From an uncultured Clostridia bacterium (GTDB taxonomy: Bacteria; Bacillota; Clostridia; Christensenellales; CAG-917): 37,203 nt of DNA. Shown one piece after another: positions 8,456 through 15,270 of this stretch. The notes below the pieces were generated by a model, which searched no databases, was not told where the DNA came from, and saw only the letters and a program-made list of their open reading frames with translations. Location of the stretch: the NCBI GenBank assembly GCA_944372795.1, contig CALWAF010000014.1, positions 1 to 37,203 on the forward strand. Reading direction: 5' to 3'. How positions within the stretch are numbered: position 1 is the stretch's first letter; each line of letters starts with the position of its first letter. Both the position numbers and the translations under genes were made by a program.

Positions 8456-9468
8456 TTGTCACGCTCCTTGCCGCATACGGTGAGCAGGACGTCGATGCGG
8501 CGGACGAGGTCGTCGAATTGCTCGGGACGCAGCGACTGCGCGCCGTCCGAGAGGGCGTGCAGGGGATCGTTGTGCACTTCGATCTCCAGCCCGTCCGCGC
8601 CCGCGCCCACTGCTGCGAGGGAGAGGGGAAGCACCAGCTTCGCGCGCCCGGAGGCGTGGCTGGGATCCACCAGAATGGGCAGATGGGTGAGCTCCCGCAG
8701 GACGGGGATGGCGGAGAGGTCGAGGGTGTTTCGGGTGTACGGCTCGAAGGTGCGGATGCCCCTCTCGCAGAGGATGATGTTCTGATTGCCTTCGGACATG
8801 ATGTATTCCGCACTCATCAACCACTCTTCGATGGTGGCTGCCATGCCGCGTTTTAGGAGTATGGGCTTGTCCGTCTTGCCCAGCTCTTTCAGCAGCTCGA
8901 AGTTCTGCATGTTCCTCGCGCCCACCTGAATGAGGTCTACGTCCTCGAAGAGGGGGAGGGTGCGCACGTCCACGATCTCGGTGCACACGGGCATCCCCGT
9001 CTCGCGCTTGGCGAGGGAGAGCAGTTTCAGTCCCTCTTCGCGCAGCCCTTGGAAGGCGTACGGGGAGGTGCGGGGTTTATAGGCGCCGCCGCGCAGCACC
9101 GTGGCACCCGCCGCCTTCACCGCCTTGGCGACGGCTACGATCTGATCCTCGCTCTCCACCGAGCAGGGACCCGCGATGAGCTGGAAGTGCCCTCCGCCGA
9201 AGAGGTGTCCGCCCACGTCCACGACGGTGTCTTCGGGGTGGAACTTGCGGTTGGCGTTCTTGAAGGGCTCTTGTATGCGTTTGACGTTCTCGACGATGTC
9301 GAGGGAACGGATGAGGTCCTCATCCACGACGGAGGTGTCGCCGATGAGTCCCATGACGGTGGTGTTGTCGCCCTTGCTCATGTGGATGTCGAGGCCCAGC
9401 CCCTTGATCCACTTGACAAGGTTGTCCATCTGCTTTTTATCGGGGTTGTTTTTGATGACGATGATCAT
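8452..9468 (-). CDS. aroF: DAHP synthase, type I-beta with N-terminal ferredoxin-like domain
   Basis: First step of the pathway: condenses PEP and erythrose-4-phosphate. Of 338 residues, 1 to about 70 form the small ferredoxin-like/ACT-like regulatory domain typical of the Thermotoga and Bacillus type (MIIVIKNNPDKKQMDNLVKW). The rest is the TIM barrel with AGPCSVES, RGGAYKPRTSPYAFQG, the active-site Lys in LLKRGMAATIEEW and the metal His in DPSHASGR. The ATG at 9468 is preceded by AGGAG. It is first in the eight-gene aro operon and lies directly downstream of the leader peptide and attenuator described separately, so its transcription should rise when Phe or Tyr is short. Confidence 0.95.
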   Translation of the reverse strand: MIIVIKNNPDKKQMDNLVKWIKGLGLDIHMSKGDNTTVMGLIGDTSVVDEDLIRSLDIVENVKRIQEPFKNANRKFHPEDTVVDVGGHLFGGGHFQLIAGPCSVESEDQIVAVAKAVKAAGATVLRGGAYKPRTSPYAFQGLREEGLKLLSLAKRETGMPVCTEIVDVRTLPLFEDVDLIQVGARNMQNFELLKELGKTDKPILLKRGMAATIEEWLMSAEYIMSEGNQNIILCERGIRTFEPYTRNTLDLSAIPVLRELTHLPILVDPSHASGRAKLVLPLSLAAVGAGADGLEIEVHNDPLHALSDGAQSLRPEQFDDLVRRIDVLLTVCGKERDK

Positions 9469-9495
9469 GATTTTCTCCTATTGTTCCGATCAAAC

Positions 9496-9519
9496 AAAAA
9501 GACCGCCGGTATGGCGGTC
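9496..9519 (-). terminator. Attenuator terminator in front of the aro operon
   Basis: On the minus strand GACCGCC, the loop ATACC and GGCGGTC form a perfect 7-bp GC-rich stem followed directly by TTTTT. It ends 28 bases before the aroF start, inside the leader transcript, so it must be bypassed for operon expression. Confidence 0.85.
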
Positions 9520-9556
9520 CGAGTGTGCAGTCTCAACACCTTATCCGCGCATACCG
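9507..9556 (-). promoter_or_regulatory. Candidate antiterminator pairing
   Basis: The last sense codons of the leader peptide contain CGGTATGCGCGG (minus strand, 9556-9545). It can pair with CCGCCATACCG in the 5' arm and loop of the terminator (9517-9507): 7 bp, one bulged C, then 4 bp. Forming this helix would destroy the terminator. A separate hairpin AGGGCT / AGCCCT (9562-9584) lies in the Phe/Tyr codon stretch. The geometry fits classical attenuation: a ribosome stalled on the Phe/Tyr codons leaves this segment free, while one that reaches the stop codon covers it. Confidence 0.7.
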
Positions 9557-9627
9557 AAACAAGGGCTCTTAAAGTAAAAGCCCTCAAAGTAGAAGTATGC
9601 GAAGTTTGCAGTGCGTACGATTTTCAT
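9541..9627 (-). CDS. Phe/Tyr-rich leader peptide of the aro operon, 28 aa
   Basis: A 28-codon frame begins ATG at 9627 and ends TAA at 9541-9543. Codons 9-19 read FAYFYFEGFYF: eight of eleven are Phe or Tyr; over the whole peptide there are six Phe and three Tyr codons and no Trp. This matches the products of the operon downstream (PheA and TyrA are both encoded there). A weak ribosome binding site GGTGAAG precedes the ATG, and a GTG three codons upstream is an alternative start. The promoter at 9641-9669 leaves only a very short 5' untranslated region. The peptide itself is expected to have no function beyond placing a ribosome. Confidence 0.82.
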   Translation of the reverse strand: MKIVRTANFAYFYFEGFYFKSPCFGMRG

Positions 9628-9640
9628 AGTCTTCACCGAT

Positions 9641-9669
9641 AATATAAAACGCCTTGCGGGTGTTGTCAA
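9641..9669 (-). promoter_or_regulatory. Promoter of the aro leader and operon
   Basis: TTGACA (9664-9669) and TATATT (9641-9646) are separated by 17 bp on the minus strand, a near-consensus housekeeping promoter. It lies between the hydA stop codon and the leader peptide, so the aro operon can be transcribed independently of the hydrogenase genes. Confidence 0.85.
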
Positions 9670-9696
9670 CTTTTTTTCGTCGGTTTGCGTCCCGAA

Positions 9697-11178
9697 TTAT
9701 TGCTCGTCCTCCGCAGAGGCGGGCTCGTCTGCGGCAAGGCCCAGCACGCTGATGGCGTCCGTGATGCTCTTTTCCATGGCGAGTCTGCCGTAGGCGTCCA
9801 CTTCGCGCTTGTTCTTTTCGCCGTGGGTGAGGCAGCCCGCGCCGCCTATGCACCCGTCTATGCACGCCATACCCTCGATGAAGTTGGCGTCCAGCACCCC
9901 TTTGGACTTTTTGAGCAGAGCGGTGCGGCACGCTTCGATGCCGTCGCAGGTGACGGGTTTATACTCGAAGCCCGTCTCGCCCTGTTCTTTCAGCGCCTGC
10001 GCCACCGCGTCCGTGATGCCGCCGCTCCTTGCGAATATCCTGCCGAAGTAAGAGGCGTTGTCGAGGGCGCTCTCGGAGAGCGTTTCGATGTCCACGTCGC
10101 GGGAGTCGAAGAGCGCCTGCAATTCCTCAAAGGTGATGACGGAGTCGATGTACGGGCGCACTTCGGGTTTCTGGAATTCCATCTTCTTCGCCGTGCAGGG
10201 TCCGATGAAGACCACGCGGCAGGGCGAGGAAGTGCTCTTGATATACTTCGCGATCGTCGCGGCGGGGGAGAGATTCGCCGAGATGTGCGGAGCGATGTCG
10301 GGGAACTGCTTCTTGATGTAGTCCACAAAAGCAGGGCAGCACGACGAGGTGAGGAATCCCTTTTCTTTGAGCTCGTGCGCCTCCTTGTACGCCACCATGT
10401 CCGCGCCGAGCGCCGCTTCCACCACGTTGAAGAAGCCGAGTTTGCGTATGCCCGTCACCACCTGCCCGAGCTTGGCGTAGGTGAATTGGCTGGACACCGA
10501 GGGGGCGACCACGGCGTACATTTTGTATTTGGTGTTGTCCTCGCTCTTCTTTATCATGTCGATGACGTCGAGGATATAGCTCTTGTCGATTATGGCGCCG
10601 AAGGGGCATTGATAGACGCACGCGCCGCACGCGATGCACTTGTCGTTGTCTATGCTCGCCGCCTTGTTCTCGTTCATGGAGATGGCTTTTATCTTGCACG
10701 CGTTCTCGCAGGGACGGCGGCGGGAGACTATGGCGCTGTACGGGCACACCTTGGCGCACTGACCGCACTCCACGCACAGGTTCTTGTCTATGTGCGCCTT
10801 CTGCTGATGGTCGAAGGAGATCGCGTTCCTGCGGCATACGTCCTCGCAGCGGTGCGCGAGACACCCGCGGCAGGCGTTGGTCACTTCGTAGCCGCCGGCA
10901 GGGCAGTCGTCGCAGGCGATGTCGATGACCTCGATGACGTTGGGGTTGGAGCGATCGCCGCCCATCGCGAGCTTGATGCGCTCCGAGATGATGGCGCGCT
11001 CCTTATAGACGCAGCAACGCATGGTGGGCACGTTGCCGGGTATGATAGTCTTGGGGATGTCGGTGATCTTGTCCAGAAGGTCGCCGTTCCACGCGCCGCG
11101 CGCGACTTCGCGCAGCACCTTATATTGCAAATACTGCACCTTGGTGTCGAATTTTCTGCGTTTCTTGATGTCGTCCAT
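9697..11178 (-). CDS. [FeFe]-hydrogenase, group B-like, monomeric
   Basis: A 493-residue iron-only hydrogenase, probably cytoplasmic, exchanging electrons with ferredoxin. The N-terminal half is rich in Cys motifs for [4Fe-4S] clusters: CDDCPAGG and CRGCLAHRCEDVC (about 89-115), CVECGQCAKVC (135-145), CENAC (157-161) and CIACGACVYQC (181-191). The catalytic domain has L1 TSSCCPAF (277-284, keeping the proton-relay Cys280 and ligand Cys281), L2 GPCTAKKME (326-334) and L3 MACIDGC (437-443), so all four H-cluster ligands are present. The ATG at 11178 is chosen; a GTG four codons upstream is possible and neither has a strong ribosome binding site. The N-terminal arrangement and PAF after L1 suggest group B, which is poorly characterised. 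Maturases HydEFG are not in the window. Confidence 0.9.
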   Translation of the reverse strand: MDDIKKRRKFDTKVQYLQYKVLREVARGAWNGDLLDKITDIPKTIIPGNVPTMRCCVYKERAIISERIKLAMGGDRSNPNVIEVIDIACDDCPAGGYEVTNACRGCLAHRCEDVCRRNAISFDHQQKAHIDKNLCVECGQCAKVCPYSAIVSRRRPCENACKIKAISMNENKAASIDNDKCIACGACVYQCPFGAIIDKSYILDVIDMIKKSEDNTKYKMYAVVAPSVSSQFTYAKLGQVVTGIRKLGFFNVVEAALGADMVAYKEAHELKEKGFLTSSCCPAFVDYIKKQFPDIAPHISANLSPAATIAKYIKSTSSPCRVVFIGPCTAKKMEFQKPEVRPYIDSVITFEELQALFDSRDVDIETLSESALDNASYFGRIFARSGGITDAVAQALKEQGETGFEYKPVTCDGIEACRTALLKKSKGVLDANFIEGMACIDGCIGGAGCLTHGEKNKREVDAYGRLAMEKSITDAISVLGLAADEPASAEDEQ

Positions 11179-11228
11179 TTCTTCTCGCACTCTCCGTAGT
11201 GTGATGTTATTCCGCCTGAAAACGCGGT

Positions 11229-11261
11229 TTATCGTGCGATCCCGCCATATTATCGTGCGAT
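11229..11261. promoter_or_regulatory. 12-bp direct repeats upstream of the group B hydrogenase gene
   Basis: TTATCGTGCGAT occurs perfectly at 11229-11240 and 11250-11261, start-to-start distance 21 bp, i.e. two helical turns. On the minus strand the units read ATCGCACGATAA and lie 51-83 bases upstream of the hydA start, in the 93-base gap after the phosphatase gene. This looks like a tandem regulator-binding site. The regulator is unknown and no clear -10/-35 pair is seen. Confidence 0.5.
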
Positions 11262-11271
11262 TTCGCGCATA

Positions 11272-12435
11272 TCAGTCGTAGTTGAGCTCCACCTCTTTTC
11301 CCGCGAGGCGGAGGTTTGCGGCGATGCTCTCCACAAGTTTGAGTTTCATCGTCGTGTCGATGGGCAGCCCCTGATGCGCCGCATTGATGCTCTGTCCCAC
11401 AAAGAAGGTGACGTGCGTCGCGTCCTCAAAGAGCATGTTGGCAAGAAGAGATGCGCCGTCCTGTTTGTTGGAGCGCTTGGGCGTCAGATCCGACGTGGAC
11501 AGCCAACGCTCGCTGAGCTCCAGCAGTTTGCGCAGCGTCAGCACCCCCTCCGTGGTGAGGTCGATGCCCTTTATGTAGCCGATGGGAGGCACGTCCTTGT
11601 CCGGGAAGTCGAAGGATGCCGCCACCTTTTCGCCGAGATAGCGGGCGACTATCTGCGACGAGGTGCCGCCGCACACCACCTTTTTGCCCTCGCCGCCGAG
11701 GAAACGGGAGATGTAGAAGTCGTCCTGATCCTTCTCGACGGGGGGACCCACCATGATGCGGACGGGGTAGTATTCCCTTGCCCTCACCACCGCGACGGTG
11801 GTGTCGTCGCCGGGTTTTCCGACATAGAGGTCGTTGCACGCGCCCGCAAGCAGACAGGCGACGCCTCTTGCGGACATACCCTTTTTGAAGTTCTTGTCAA
11901 GATATTCCTTGACGTCCTTGCGCAGCCACCCGAAGTTGAGCAGCATCCCGATCCCCGCGTGGATGACGCCGTCGGACATCAGCACGATGTAGTCGTCGGG
12001 TTTCAGCTCCAGCCGCGTGCCGTACACTTTTTTGCCGAGTATATCTCGCTCCACGCGGTCGAAGTCGGCGCATTTGCCGTCGCGGATGAGGATAGCCTCC
12101 GGATTGTCGAACTCGAACAGCCAGCCCTTTCCCTCGGTGTCGAGGTGCACGACCGAGAAGGTGGCATACGCCACCTGCCGCACTTTGCATACGGGCAGGG
12201 TCTGCACCACCGTTTCCACGCACTCTTCCATGCTCATCTCGTTGGCGACCATGGTGCAGAGGATCTTGGAGGTGAGGGTGGCGAGGATGTTGGCTTTCAC
12301 TCCGCTCCCGAGCCCGTCGGCGAGCACAAGTGTGGTGTGACCGCCGTCGGCGATGCACTCCACCTTGTCTCCGCAGAGTTCCTCACCCTTCTTGTTGAGC
12401 GAGGTATAGCCGTTTTCGAGAAAGAGTTTTTCCAT
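11272..12435 (-). CDS. SpoIIE/PP2C-type serine phosphatase, hydrogenase-linked
   Basis: A 387-residue protein whose first roughly 240 residues are a PP2C/SpoIIE-like phosphatase. Metal-ligand blocks VLADGLGSGVKAN (around Asp40), LMSDGVIHAG and KPGDDTTVAVVR are all present, so it should be an active Mn/Mg-dependent Ser/Thr phosphatase. The remaining 140 residues (VGPPVEKDQDDFYISRFLGG onward) form a domain I cannot assign, with a glycine-rich VVCGGTSSQIVARYLGEKV stretch. The start codon directly abuts the stop codon of the sensory hydrogenase gene (TAAATG), indicating tight coupling. PP2C phosphatases next to PAS-containing [FeFe]-hydrogenases are a known genomic association. The phosphoprotein substrate is unknown. 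Confidence 0.88.
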   Translation of the reverse strand: MEKLFLENGYTSLNKKGEELCGDKVECIADGGHTTLVLADGLGSGVKANILATLTSKILCTMVANEMSMEECVETVVQTLPVCKVRQVAYATFSVVHLDTEGKGWLFEFDNPEAILIRDGKCADFDRVERDILGKKVYGTRLELKPDDYIVLMSDGVIHAGIGMLLNFGWLRKDVKEYLDKNFKKGMSARGVACLLAGACNDLYVGKPGDDTTVAVVRAREYYPVRIMVGPPVEKDQDDFYISRFLGGEGKKVVCGGTSSQIVARYLGEKVAASFDFPDKDVPPIGYIKGIDLTTEGVLTLRKLLELSERWLSTSDLTPKRSNKQDGASLLANMLFEDATHVTFFVGQSINAAHQGLPIDTTMKLKLVESIAANLRLAGKEVELNYD

Positions 12436-14139
12436 TTATTCCTCGTCCTCCGAGCGGGGTGCGAGCGTCTGTTTGAGTTTGTTGAGGGCAACCTTGGTCT
12501 CCGCCGTAGTTTCGCCCAGCAGAGAGGCGATCTCCTGCGCTACGCGCATCTGCTTCTTGATGACCTCGTCCGTGGTGGCGAGGGTCTCGAGCTTGACGGC
12601 GTTGAGCTTTTCGTCGTATTCCACGCTCTCGGTGATGTCCTTCATGACGCCGAAGAGCACCTTGTGCTCCTGCAGCAGGATTATGGAGAGCTCGATGTAC
12701 TTCTTGGTGCGGTTGACGAACACCTTCTTCTTGGAGACGTTCCTTCCGCGGGTGACGGCGTTGATGAATTCCTCGCAATCGAAGCAGTCGAAGGCGAGCA
12801 TCCCTCTCACGTCGTGCTCGGTGATGCCCAGCAGTTTCATCGCGCGGGTGTTTATGTCCAAGATCTTGAAGTCGTCGCCCATGAGCACGATGCCGTTGGG
12901 CGTGTTCTGGATGATCTCATAGCTCATGGACTCGGCACGGCTGCGCATATAGGGCAGGCACATTTCGATGTCCGCATAGCCGTTGAGCACCGCGATGGCT
13001 TTTTCGCGGCAGGTGGAGTAGCCGCACGCGCCGCAGTTGAGTTCGTCCTCCGGGGAATTCTTGCCCGTCTTGGCGAGGATGGCGCGGATGTCCTTCTCGC
13101 TCGGCACGAAGTCGTCGAGGATGATGCGCGGATGCTTTTCGGTGAGGTCCACCTGTTCGGTGACGGCAGGAGCGGCGCCCATATCCTTCGCCGCGTACTT
13201 GCGCACGTTCTCGTTGCTCTTGATGTTCCCTCCCTTGACGTGCAGACGGCAGGGACCGCCCACGCAGGCGTACTCGCAGCAGTTGAGCTCGAGGAAGAGC
13301 CCGGAGAGGGTGTCTATCTCACCCAGCACTTCGGCGCAGCGTTCCACGCCGTCCACGGCGACGTATTCATAGCCCGCGGGCAGGCTGTCGAAGCTCTTTA
13401 TTATGCCGCGGGGGATGGGGTAATAGCGCGCTTTGAGCTCCGTGCCCTCGGCGTGCCGTTTTGCCTCTATTTTGCAAAGGTCGATGTTTTTCTGTGCAAA
13501 AACGGTGTTTAATTCCTCGAATGTGAGCACACCGTCGATGATGCCGCTCTCCGCCGCTTCGCGCTTTTTTGCGATGCAGGGACCTATGAACACGATGGCG
13601 GCATCGGGGTCGCGCTTCTTCAGCATCCTCGCGTGCGCCACCATGGGAGAGGGCACGGGCGCGAGGTATTTGAGCGCGTCGGGATAGTAGATGCTTATCA
13701 TGCGGTTGACGGCGGGGCAGGCGGAGGTGATGAAGTTTTTGAACTCACCCGTGCCCAGCAGCCTCGCATATTCTTCCGTCACCGCCTTCGCGCCCACGGC
13801 GGTCTCTTCTACCTCGGCAAAGCCCAGCGCGAAGAGCGCCTCCTTCATCACGTCGAGGTCCTGCGTGTCGAAGCTGGACACGAAGGAGGGAGCGAGGCTC
13901 GCCACCACCTTGCGTCCGCTCGAAAGCAGCGCGAGGACGTCGTCGAGCTCGCTGTGCACCTGCTTCGCGTTCTGCGGGCAGACGAGGGTGCACCTGCCGC
14001 AGAGTATGCAGCGCTGCTCGATGATCTTTGCCTGATGGTTTTCGTAGCGTATGGCTTTGACGGGGCACTCGCGCAGACACTTGAAGCAGTCCTTGCACTT
14101 GGCGTCCTTGAAGTCGAGATACGGCGACGTTGCGGACAT
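12436..14139 (-). CDS. Putative sensory [FeFe]-hydrogenase with PAS domain (group C-like)
   Basis: A 567-residue multidomain protein. Residues 15-54 hold two [4Fe-4S] motifs (CKDCFKCLREC, CILCGRCTLVC). Residues about 75-300 form an [FeFe]-hydrogenase catalytic-type domain with L1 TSACP (138-142), L2 GPCIAKKRE (186-194) and L3 CCEYACVGG (287-295). Cys141, Cys188, Cys288 and Cys292 match the four H-cluster ligands, but the proton-relay Cys is Ala140. Residues 369-394 have a further Fe-S motif (CGACGYSTC plus a later Cys). About 404-515 is a PAS domain and the end is a predicted coiled coil. This layout fits H2-sensing group C proteins linked to phosphatases rather than a turnover enzyme. A GGAG and an AAAGGGA element precede the ATG. 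Sensing is inference. Confidence 0.85.
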   Translation of the reverse strand: MSATSPYLDFKDAKCKDCFKCLRECPVKAIRYENHQAKIIEQRCILCGRCTLVCPQNAKQVHSELDDVLALLSSGRKVVASLAPSFVSSFDTQDLDVMKEALFALGFAEVEETAVGAKAVTEEYARLLGTGEFKNFITSACPAVNRMISIYYPDALKYLAPVPSPMVAHARMLKKRDPDAAIVFIGPCIAKKREAAESGIIDGVLTFEELNTVFAQKNIDLCKIEAKRHAEGTELKARYYPIPRGIIKSFDSLPAGYEYVAVDGVERCAEVLGEIDTLSGLFLELNCCEYACVGGPCRLHVKGGNIKSNENVRKYAAKDMGAAPAVTEQVDLTEKHPRIILDDFVPSEKDIRAILAKTGKNSPEDELNCGACGYSTCREKAIAVLNGYADIEMCLPYMRSRAESMSYEIIQNTPNGIVLMGDDFKILDINTRAMKLLGITEHDVRGMLAFDCFDCEEFINAVTRGRNVSKKKVFVNRTKKYIELSIILLQEHKVLFGVMKDITESVEYDEKLNAVKLETLATTDEVIKKQMRVAQEIASLLGETTAETKVALNKLKQTLAPRSEDEE

Positions 14140-14167
14140 AATCCCTTTCTCTCCTTAAAACGGGATC

Positions 14168-14234
14168 AGCCGTCGCACGGCGGCGACGGCTTCGGTCTTT
14201 GTGTGTGCCCGACGGGGAAGGGCTCCCCGTCGGG
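14168..14234. other. Two intercistronic hairpins in the redox operon
   Basis: AGCCGTCG (14168-14175) pairs with CGACGGCT (14184-14191), and CCCGACGGGG (14208-14217) with CCCCGTCGGG (14225-14234). They fill most of the 101-base gap between the [2Fe-2S] gene and the sensory hydrogenase gene. No U tract follows, so mRNA processing or stability, or partial termination, is as likely as true termination. Confidence 0.55.
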
Positions 14235-14240
14235 GGATGA

Positions 14241-14489
14241 TCATTGAGCTTTCTTCATTATGACGTCGGTGAAGAGGTCCAGCACGTTTTCGGGCTTGAC
14301 GGCGTAGTAGTCGCCGTCCACCGTCACGCTTACGCCGTCCTCTCCGCACTTGCCCATGCAGAAGGTGCCCGCAAGCTCGACACGGTCGTCGAGGTTATGC
14401 TTGTTGATGAGATACTGCAGCTCTTCCACCACCTGCCTCGAACCTTTGAGGTGGCAGGAACTGCCGATGCATACAGTGACTTTGACCAT
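14241..14489 (-). CDS. Thioredoxin-like [2Fe-2S] ferredoxin (NuoE/HydC-like)
   Basis: An 82-residue protein of the thioredoxin-like [2Fe-2S] ferredoxin family, the fold of NuoE and of the small subunits of bifurcating hydrogenases. Four cluster Cys are visible in the usual CX4C and CX3C spacing: CIGSSC near the N-terminus and CMGKC around residue 45. It is a single-domain electron carrier, without the flavin subunit that normally accompanies NuoE. Its position, between the kinase and the sensory hydrogenase, suggests it feeds or reads electrons for one of the two hydrogenase-like proteins. The ATG at 14489 is preceded by GGGAGAAAT. Confidence 0.88.
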   Translation of the reverse strand: MVKVTVCIGSSCHLKGSRQVVEELQYLINKHNLDDRVELAGTFCMGKCGEDGVSVTVDGDYYAVKPENVLDLFTDVIMKKAQ

Positions 14490-14508
14490 AATTTCTCCCT
14501 TTTGAGGA

Positions 14509-15261
14509 CTATTGATAGTCCACCACGTCCACCCAGTGCAGCAGGAACTCTCTCTCTTCGGGATTGCCCTTCACCAGCTGCGACGCAGCCACGATGGGGA
14601 TCCACTTCTGCACATACTGTTTCGCGGTGTCGCTCTTCAGGCAGAAGAGGTTGAGATATTTGTCCGCAAGCTCGGGCTTTCCGTACAGCGTGAAGAGCAG
14701 GAAGGTGCGCGCCGCGTCCGCGGAGGCGTTGCCCTGTGTCGCATGCGACCAGTCGATGACGTAGGGCTTGCCGTCCTCGTCGGAGATGATGACGTTGCTG
14801 GGGTTGAAGTCGCCGTGGCACACCTTGGTGTGTTTGGGCATGGACTCCAGGCGGGTGTGCAGATCGTAGCGGGTGGTGGCGTTGAGGTCCGCCTGCGAGA
14901 TCTTGCGGTTCATCTTGTCCTTCAGCTTGTTGAGCAGGGGAGCGCGCTTGGAGTGGATCTCCATCTGCACGTCGACGAAGAGGTTGAGATAGTCGTCCAG
15001 CTTGTCGGGGTTCTTCTCCATGAGCTCGGCGAGGGTCTTGCCTTTGATGTAGTCCATGACGATCGCCCACTTGCCGCCCACTTTGGTGACTTCGAGCAGT
15101 TTGGGGATGTTGAGCCCCGTCTCCTCGACGCGCGCCTGATTGAGGGCCTCGTTCAGGATGTCGGACTTGGAGTAGTGTTCATCAAAGAGCTTGATGACTT
15201 TGTCGCCGTCGCGGTACACGGTCTTGGTGGTGCGAACGGCTATGACCTTGTCGGTGTTCAT
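14509..15261 (-). CDS. APH-fold phosphotransferase (kinase-like), redox operon
   Basis: A 250-residue protein of the aminoglycoside phosphotransferase/choline kinase-like superfamily. It shows a nucleotide-binding Lys region (DKVIKLF), the catalytic-loop motif HGDFNPSNVI and the metal-binding IDWSHATQG, so the kinase core looks complete. The family includes antibiotic, small-molecule and protein kinases, so the substrate cannot be read from sequence. It is 9 bases after adhE and 19 before the [2Fe-2S] gene, and the same operon encodes a PP2C phosphatase. A protein-kinase-like role opposing that phosphatase is therefore attractive but unproven; drug resistance is unlikely from context. A second APH-fold gene is at 29617-30453. 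Confidence 0.85.
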   Translation of the reverse strand: MNTDKVIAVRTTKTVYRDGDKVIKLFDEHYSKSDILNEALNQARVEETGLNIPKLLEVTKVGGKWAIVMDYIKGKTLAELMEKNPDKLDDYLNLFVDVQMEIHSKRAPLLNKLKDKMNRKISQADLNATTRYDLHTRLESMPKHTKVCHGDFNPSNVIISDEDGKPYVIDWSHATQGNASADAARTFLLFTLYGKPELADKYLNLFCLKSDTAKQYVQKWIPIVAASQLVKGNPEEREFLLHWVDVVDYQ

Positions 15262-15270
15262 ATTCCCTCC

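Noticed and set aside
11230..11270. Rex binding site upstream of the hydrogenase gene
   Set aside because: The repeats there are direct, not inverted, and do not resemble TTGTTAA-N4-TTAACAA.
14509..15261. Aminoglycoside resistance gene
   Set aside because: The fold is APH-like, but the operon context is redox metabolism and no resistance-specific features can be recognised, so a resistance call is not supported.
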